From Bacteroidota bacterium (GTDB lineage Bacteria > Bacteroidota > Bacteroidia > Bacteroidales > FEN-979), in contig JAPLDN010000403.1 of NCBI GenBank assembly GCA_026391755.1, positions 1 to 12,257 of the forward strand: a stretch of DNA of 12,257 bases, in the 5' to 3' direction. The notes beneath the pieces are model-generated. The model was not told the DNA's origin and searched no databases. It saw nothing but the letters and a program-made list of their open reading frames with translations. Below, in pieces: positions 7,079 through 12,257 of this stretch (positions are counted from its first letter, which is position 1; every line of letters starts with the position of its first letter). Position numbers and translations under genes: made by a program.

Positions 7079-9595
7079 ATGATAAACCGAAAAGATAAAA
7101 AAAAGACGGTCGATAAACAGCCTCCTGGGTCGGGAGACCAAATAATCAATATCCTGGAAACCATGACCGATGCATTTGTTTCGCTGGATAAAAACTGGTG
7201 TTACACCTATATGAACCAGCGAGCAGGTGAAATCTTCGGGCGTGATCCAAAAGCTATGATTGGCAAACATATCTGGACGGAATTCCCTGAAGGAATCGGC
7301 CAGCCTTTTCATCTGAACTATGAAAAAGCAATGAAGGAGCAGGTTCCAATTCAAATGGAAGAATACTATCCGCCTTATGATAAATGGTTTGAAAACCGCA
7401 TCCATCCTACGAATGAAGGACTTGCAATATTTTTTCAGGATATTACAGTTAGAAAGAAAGCCGAACTGGCTTTAAAGGAAAGTGAAGAAAAATACAGGGC
7501 TCTTGTCGAATCTGCAAATGACAGTATTCTCATTGTCCAGAACGGAGTACTCATTTTTGCAAATCATATCCCACTGCTGATTTCAGGATATTCTATGGAA
7601 GAAGTCATCGGAGCCCCGTTTCTAAAATTTATAGTCGAAGAGGACCGCAAGACGATTCTGGAGTTTTATCAGCTCAGGATCAGGGGCGAAGATGTACCAT
7701 TTCATTATGAAACCCATATAGTACTTAAAAATGGTGAACGGAAGCCGGTTGAAATAAGCATTTCCATGTTCACTTATCAAGGGGAAAAATCAGAACTTGT
7801 GTTTATCCGTGACATCTCTGAACGAAAACAGCTTGAAGAGGCAAGAAACCAGGAACAGATTCTTCTTAAAACCCTGATCAATTATTTACCCAGCTCGGTG
7901 TTTGTCAAAGACCATGATTTCAGAAAAACTGCCTGTAACCCGGCACATCTCCGTCGAATGGCCATTACCCTGGGAAGAAATGAACCTATCGCCGAATCTG
8001 AAGTCTTGGGTAAAACCGATTTTGACATTTATCCTGACACTCTGGCAGCATCATATTTTGAGGAAGATGAAAAGGTAATCAAACGCGGAGAGTCTGTATT
8101 GAACAAGGAGAGTTTTTCAATTGACAAATCCGGTGAATCATCATGGGAGCTGATCTCCAAAATTCCGATCCGGAATGAAGAAGGCACGATCAACGGCATG
8201 GTTGGCATAGCTCATGACATCACGGAAAGGAAAAATAACGAGAAGATCCTTGAAAATGAAAGGATGATGTTGCGCACTCTCATCAACACCATACCTGATC
8301 TTATCTGGTTGAAAGATCCTGAAGGTGTTTATCTCATCTGTAATCCTGAATTTGAAAGGCTCTATGGCGCCAAAGAATCTGAGATCCTGGGAAAAACCGA
8401 TTATGATTTTGTTCCCAAAGAGCTTGCAGTGCTTGGAGTTGCACGGGATATAACAGAAATTCAGCAATCCAAGGATACTCTTGCTGAAAAGGAGAAACAA
8501 CTTTCATCAATTTATGATACCGTTGGCAATGTTATTTTTTTAATTGAAATCACAGAAGATAAATCCTACAAATTTTTATCAGTAAATCAGGCATTTATTA
8601 ACGTGACAGGAATTCCTGCCGAGGCTGTCATCGGAAAGAAAATAGATGATGTGATACCGGAGCCTTCCCTTACACTTGTTCTTGAAAAATACGGGCAGGC
8701 CATTGCAACAAAATCAATAATACGATGGGAAGAAACAACCCAATATCCTACCGGTCCACTCACCGGTATTGTAAGTGTTGCTCCCGTTTTTGATACTGAG
8801 GGCAAATGCACACACCTGGTCGGATCTGTGCAGGATATAACAGAAAGAAAAAAAGCAGAAGAAGAAATATTCACCCTGAACCAGACACTTGAAAAGAGAG
8901 TGGCTGAAAGGACTGCTGAACTTGAGACATCCAATAAAGACCTTGAAGCCTTCGCTTATTCAATTTCACATGACCTGCGGGCTCCGTTGCGTCATATTGA
9001 CGGTTATTCCAGGTTACTCCGGAAATCTGTTATAAATCCAACAATTGAAGAAATCCGATTCTTTGATAAAATTTCAGAATCATCAGTAAAAATGTCAAAA
9101 ATGATTGATGCTTTGCTGAATTTTTCACGTCTTGGGCGAAAACCGGTTACGAAGACTAAAGTTGATCTTTACGTGATGATGAAAGAGATTGCAGGCCGGT
9201 ATCAATCCTTAACAGGGACGCGGATCATTGATTTTAAAATCGATCCACTTCCTTGTATTGAAGGAGACCCTTCCTTATTGCAGATTGTTTTTGAAAACCT
9301 TATTTCAAATGCCGTGAAATTTACTTCAAAAACCAGTCAAGCAATTATTGAAATAGGCGTGTCCAGGAATGATGGCAACAGGAAAACAATTTTCATAAGG
9401 GATAATGGCGCAGGTTTTGATATGGCTTATACAAACAAGTTATTCAATGTTTTCCAGCGACTTCACACTACGGAAGAGTTTGAGGGAACTGGTATAGGAC
9501 TGGCTAATGTTAAACAGATCATTCACAAGCACGGAGGCACCATCAGCGCTGAAGGCCAGGTTGACCATGGAGCCACATTTTATATTACTTTTTAA
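7079..9595 (+). CDS. Soluble multi-PAS sensor histidine kinase with phytochrome-type kinase core
   Basis: This 838-residue cytoplasmic kinase has five PAS units in tandem: about 20-125, 136-250, 256-388, 392-463 and 470-592, each ending in a DIT.RK-type linker. A coiled coil follows (595-622), then HisKA with H631 in SISHDLRAPLRHIDGYS, as in cyanobacterial and bacterial phytochrome kinases. The HATPase has N744 in ISNAVKF, D775-NGAGF and a sound FEGTGIGLAN lid. There is no membrane segment, so signals should be intracellular (redox, gas, cofactor or protein); no cofactor is identifiable. PAS4 is cut short: LGKTDYDFVPKELA runs straight into VLGVARDITE, about 50 residues shorter than PAS3. I chose ATG 7079; the GTG at 7049 would add ten unremarkable residues. 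The stop lies 11 nt before the response regulator gene, its likely phosphate acceptor. Confidence 0.92.
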   Translation: MINRKDKKKTVDKQPPGSGDQIINILETMTDAFVSLDKNWCYTYMNQRAGEIFGRDPKAMIGKHIWTEFPEGIGQPFHLNYEKAMKEQVPIQMEEYYPPYDKWFENRIHPTNEGLAIFFQDITVRKKAELALKESEEKYRALVESANDSILIVQNGVLIFANHIPLLISGYSMEEVIGAPFLKFIVEEDRKTILEFYQLRIRGEDVPFHYETHIVLKNGERKPVEISISMFTYQGEKSELVFIRDISERKQLEEARNQEQILLKTLINYLPSSVFVKDHDFRKTACNPAHLRRMAITLGRNEPIAESEVLGKTDFDIYPDTLAASYFEEDEKVIKRGESVLNKESFSIDKSGESSWELISKIPIRNEEGTINGMVGIAHDITERKNNEKILENERMMLRTLINTIPDLIWLKDPEGVYLICNPEFERLYGAKESEILGKTDYDFVPKELAVLGVARDITEIQQSKDTLAEKEKQLSSIYDTVGNVIFLIEITEDKSYKFLSVNQAFINVTGIPAEAVIGKKIDDVIPEPSLTLVLEKYGQAIATKSIIRWEETTQYPTGPLTGIVSVAPVFDTEGKCTHLVGSVQDITERKKAEEEIFTLNQTLEKRVAERTAELETSNKDLEAFAYSISHDLRAPLRHIDGYSRLLRKSVINPTIEEIRFFDKISESSVKMSKMIDALLNFSRLGRKPVTKTKVDLYVMMKEIAGRYQSLTGTRIIDFKIDPLPCIEGDPSLLQIVFENLISNAVKFTSKTSQAIIEIGVSRNDGNRKTIFIRDNGAGFDMAYTNKLFNVFQRLHTTEEFEGTGIGLANVKQIIHKHGGTISAEGQVDHGATFYITF

Positions 9596-9606
9596 ATTAA
9601 AAAGAT

Positions 9607-10038
9607 ATGGAAAAGATCCCTCCGATTTTGTACGCAGAAGATAATGAAAACGACATTGAGCTGACTCTCGCTGCATTTAAGGAATGTAACCTTCAGAACA
9701 GGGTTGATGTGGTCAGAGATGGACAACAGGTTCTCGATTATCTGAATTATACCGGAAAATTCAAGGATCGCCCGGAAGAAAGACCGGTCGTTATCCTTTT
9801 GGATATAAAAATGCCAAAGATGGATGGCATTCAGGTTTTGAAAATTATCAAATCAGATGAAACCCTTAAAACCATTCCGGTAGTGATGCTTACTTCCTCT
9901 TCTATGGATAATGATCTCGTCGAAAGTTATAATCTCGGGGTTAATGCTTATGTTGTTAAACCGGTGGATTTCATGGAATTTCTCGAAGCAGTTAAAAAAA
10001 TCGGTTCCTTCTGGGCTCTTGTCAATAAAACAATCTGA
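9607..10038 (+). CDS. Single-domain response regulator, Rcp1-like
   Basis: The 143-residue product is a receiver domain and nothing else. The acid pocket is E11/D12 (YAEDNENDIE), the phospho-acceptor is D66 in LLDIKMPKMDG, and T96 and K118 (VVKPVDF) complete the switch. The insert after the first helix pair (DYLNYTGKFKDRPEERP) and the ending KKIGSFWALVN mark the Rcp1 subfamily, which typically receives phosphate from phytochrome-type kinases such as the upstream neighbour. It lies 11 nt after that gene and 18 nt before the next hybrid-type kinase, so all three are probably one transcript. With no output domain, it should act by protein interaction or as a relay or phosphate sink, perhaps towards the third protein. 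Domain identity is certain; partner choice is inferred from context. Confidence 0.95.
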   Translation: MEKIPPILYAEDNENDIELTLAAFKECNLQNRVDVVRDGQQVLDYLNYTGKFKDRPEERPVVILLDIKMPKMDGIQVLKIIKSDETLKTIPVVMLTSSSMDNDLVESYNLGVNAYVVKPVDFMEFLEAVKKIGSFWALVNKTI

Positions 10039-10056
10039 TGCATAAAAAGAATTGCG

Positions 10057-12257
10057 ATGGAAACATTGAAGATTTTAATTCTTGAGGACAATGAAAATGA
10101 CATGGACCTGTTGAAGGACGAGGTTTTATCGTCATTAAATTACAATTCCCAGTTTAAATGGGCGGTCTCGAAAACTGAATTTTTACAGCATATAAGGGAA
10201 TTTCACCCCGACATTGTTTTAAGTGATTATAACCTGCCGCAGTTCAACGGTTTGGAAGCCTTGCAATTGCTTAAAGAAATAGACCCGAACATTCCGTTCA
10301 TCATTGTTACAGGCACTTTATCTGAAGAGGCGGCTGCAGATTCCATTAAAGCAGGGGCCTGGGATTACGTGGTAAAAGAGCGTTTGCACCGTTTACCCTC
10401 GGCAATGGATAACGCGCTTAAAATGAGATCGGGCATACTCAAAACACGAAAGGCAGAACTCGAATTAAAACTGATCAAGGAAAAAACCGGCATTCAGATA
10501 AAATTATTGTATGATGCGATCAATCACGCTCCCAGTTCTGTTGTTATAACCGATAAAAGAGGAACAATTCTCTATGTGAATCCAAAGTTTGAAGAAGTAA
10601 CGGGGTATAAAAGTGAGGAAGCAGTAGGTCAGAATCCCCGCATACTAAAGTCGGGGACCCACGGTGAAGAATTTTATAAAGATTTGTGGACCACGATCCT
10701 GAGCGGGAAAGAGTGGAAGGGGGAGCTAGTCAATAAAAGAAAAAACGGGCTGTTATATTGGGAACAGGTTTCCATCTCCCCAATCATGGATGAGGATGGT
10801 AATATCCTCCACTTTGTTGCAATTAAACATGACATCACCGAGCAGAAAGAATACCAGGAAAGAATTCTACAAAGTGAGAACTGGTACAAGGCAATTTTTG
10901 GTAATACCGGAACATCGACCTGTATTCTCGACAAAGAAGGTGTTATTGTTCTTGCCAACAGTAAATTTGAAGAATTAAGCGGCTTTTCTAAGATCGAAAT
11001 TGAAGGAACCCGCAAATGGTCAGATTTTGTTCTGCCCGATGACCTGAAAAAAATGGACAGGTACCATCGTGAACGAAGAGAGGCTGGGAAATCAGCACCA
11101 AAAGAATATGAATTCTCCTTCAGAGATTCCTCTGGCCGGATTAAAAATATTCTTCTGACGATTGACCTGATACCGGGAACCCAAAATTCTGTTGCTTCTT
11201 TACTGGATATAACTGAAAGAAAGAAAACCCTTGAAGAACTCAGTTCAAGTGAAGAGAAGTTCAGACTTATCAGTACATCGGCCCAGGATGGAATCATAAT
11301 GATAGACAATAAAGGTGAAATTAATTACTGGAATCCTGGGGCGGAGAAAATTTTTGGTTATTCCTTTGAAGAAGTCCAAAATAAAAGGCTGCATCCGTTA
11401 CTTGCACCGGAAAAGTACCATCAAGACCAAAAAGAAGCATTTTCGGCTTTCCTTAAGACAGGGACAGGGGCAGTAATTGATAAAATCACCGAATTGGAGG
11501 CTATCAGGAAAGATGGAAAAGTGATCAACATTGAACTTTCCCTGGCAGGAATGAAGCTGGCAGGTGGTTTTGGAGCTGTTGGTATAGTCAGGGATATAAC
11601 CGAACGGAAACAGGCCGAAGACGATTTGGTCAAGGCAAAGGAAAAAGCAGAAGAGAGCGACCGGCTAAAATCTGCATTCCTGGCTACCATGTCACATGAA
11701 CTCCGCACGCCTCTGAATGCTGTCATTGGATTCAGCGAATTGATTGCGGAAGATCTTCCGGTTTCGGAGATTATGGAGATGGCGGAAAGAATTCATCACA
11801 GCGGCCATCATTTATTAAAGATCATTGAATCTATGTTTGAAATATCCATGCTTGAAGCCAGGGTAACCAAACCGCTGATTGAAGAATTTCCGGTATTTGA
11901 ATTTTTCGGAACACTTAAAAGCTCGTTGATCAAAGAGCTTGCAAAACAAAGCAAGGAGCATATTTCGACTGCTTTCCTTCCACAGGAAAATACCTCCGGA
12001 ATATTGCTTCGGACAGATAAGATCAAACTTACATTGTTGATGTCAAATCTTTTAAATAATGCGGTCAAATTTACTGACCAGGGGAAAATTGAATATGGGT
12101 TTAATATCAAAGGGAAGGACATTACTCTTTTTGTAAAAGATACCGGAATCGGGATTCCTGCCGACCAAACTGAAATAATATTTGAAAGATTCAGGCAGAT
12201 TGATGATACACATACCAGAAGGCATGGAGGTATTGGACTGGGACTTTCTATTTGCAG
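10057..12257 (+). CDS. REC-PAS-PAS-PAS histidine kinase (3' end outside window)
   Basis: The frame from ATG 10057 stays open to the window end (733 codons seen). An N-terminal receiver (1-125) has E10/D11, acceptor D57 in LSDYNLPQFNG, T85 and K107. Three PAS domains follow: about 150-262 (with GQNPRILKSG), 274-388 and 400-518. After a short helical linker (520-537) comes HisKA with H547 in MSHELRTPLNAVIGFS, then the HATPase with N668 in LLNNAVKF, D695-TGIGI and a normal lid GGIGLGLSI. The window ends just after the lid, so a C-terminal receiver, as in the 646-residue kinase at 2131-4071, could follow. Receiver, last PAS and HisKA closely resemble that kinase, which suggests duplication. The leader holds only a weak AAAAAGA. 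An earlier ATG (10038) overlapping the regulator stop ends after 15 codons. It is probably controlled by phosphorylation of its own receiver, perhaps via the upstream kinase. Confidence 0.93.
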   Translation, partial: METLKILILEDNENDMDLLKDEVLSSLNYNSQFKWAVSKTEFLQHIREFHPDIVLSDYNLPQFNGLEALQLLKEIDPNIPFIIVTGTLSEEAAADSIKAGAWDYVVKERLHRLPSAMDNALKMRSGILKTRKAELELKLIKEKTGIQIKLLYDAINHAPSSVVITDKRGTILYVNPKFEEVTGYKSEEAVGQNPRILKSGTHGEEFYKDLWTTILSGKEWKGELVNKRKNGLLYWEQVSISPIMDEDGNILHFVAIKHDITEQKEYQERILQSENWYKAIFGNTGTSTCILDKEGVIVLANSKFEELSGFSKIEIEGTRKWSDFVLPDDLKKMDRYHRERREAGKSAPKEYEFSFRDSSGRIKNILLTIDLIPGTQNSVASLLDITERKKTLEELSSSEEKFRLISTSAQDGIIMIDNKGEINYWNPGAEKIFGYSFEEVQNKRLHPLLAPEKYHQDQKEAFSAFLKTGTGAVIDKITELEAIRKDGKVINIELSLAGMKLAGGFGAVGIVRDITERKQAEDDLVKAKEKAEESDRLKSAFLATMSHELRTPLNAVIGFSELIAEDLPVSEIMEMAERIHHSGHHLLKIIESMFEISMLEARVTKPLIEEFPVFEFFGTLKSSLIKELAKQSKEHISTAFLPQENTSGILLRTDKIKLTLLMSNLLNNAVKFTDQGKIEYGFNIKGKDITLFVKDTGIGIPADQTEIIFERFRQIDDTHTRRHGGIGLGLSIC

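Noticed and set aside
10038..10085. ATG overlapping the response regulator stop (ATGA-like coupling)
   Set aside because: That frame ends after 15 codons; the real kinase start is ATG 10057 in another frame.
1..12257. CRISPR arrays, tRNA/rRNA genes, insertion sequences, prophage or defence genes
   Set aside because: I looked for spaced repeats, clover-leaf-like segments, transposase motifs and terminal inverted repeats and saw none; the broken genes show no insertion element.

Overview
The window looks like chromosomal DNA from a member of the Bacteroidota, probably a free-living or environmental lineage. The evidence is the 3' end of a TonB-dependent outer-membrane receptor, weak or absent Shine-Dalgarno sequences, many PAS-rich and hybrid histidine kinases, and one excellent Bacteroidota-type promoter (TTTG, 19-nt spacer, TATCTTTG) on the minus strand. 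The lineage is an inference; there is no rRNA or tRNA to confirm it.

Layout. Positions 1-2008 (plus) hold ordinary genes: the end of a TonB-dependent receptor, a short intergenic block of 8-bp and 7-bp tandem repeats with a hairpin, smpB (trans-translation), and 11 nt later a secreted thioredoxin-fold protein. Positions 2131-4071 (plus) encode a hybrid histidine kinase (REC-PAS-HisKA-HATPase-REC). It converges on a minus-strand operon, with a hairpin between the two. That operon (6580 down to 4119) consists of a periplasmic substrate-binding lipoprotein gene followed, with an 8-nt overlap, by a membrane sensor kinase gene, and both are broken. The binding-protein gene has an amber codon where a Trp is expected, plus a frameshift and apparent deletion. 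The kinase gene has an in-frame ochre codon just after its first membrane helix. Its promoter still looks intact, and a short remnant resembling the 3' end of another kinase lies in its leader.

Positions 7079-12257 (plus) form a tight three-gene signalling operon: a soluble five-PAS histidine kinase with a phytochrome-type kinase core, a single-domain Rcp1-like response regulator, and a REC-PAS-PAS-PAS-kinase protein cut by the window end. In the first of these, one PAS domain has lost about 50 residues in frame.

Taken together, about 10 kb is devoted to phosphotransfer: four kinase genes, four receiver domains and one kinase remnant. No DNA-binding, cyclic-nucleotide or other output domain is visible. 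The working picture is a multi-input phosphorelay node whose output lies outside the window, beside a second, ligand-sensing module (binding protein plus kinase, no transporter genes) that appears to be decaying. I did not find an obviously new class of system. The best leads are the broken sensory operon, the internally deleted PAS domain and the kinase with an altered ATP-lid glycine.
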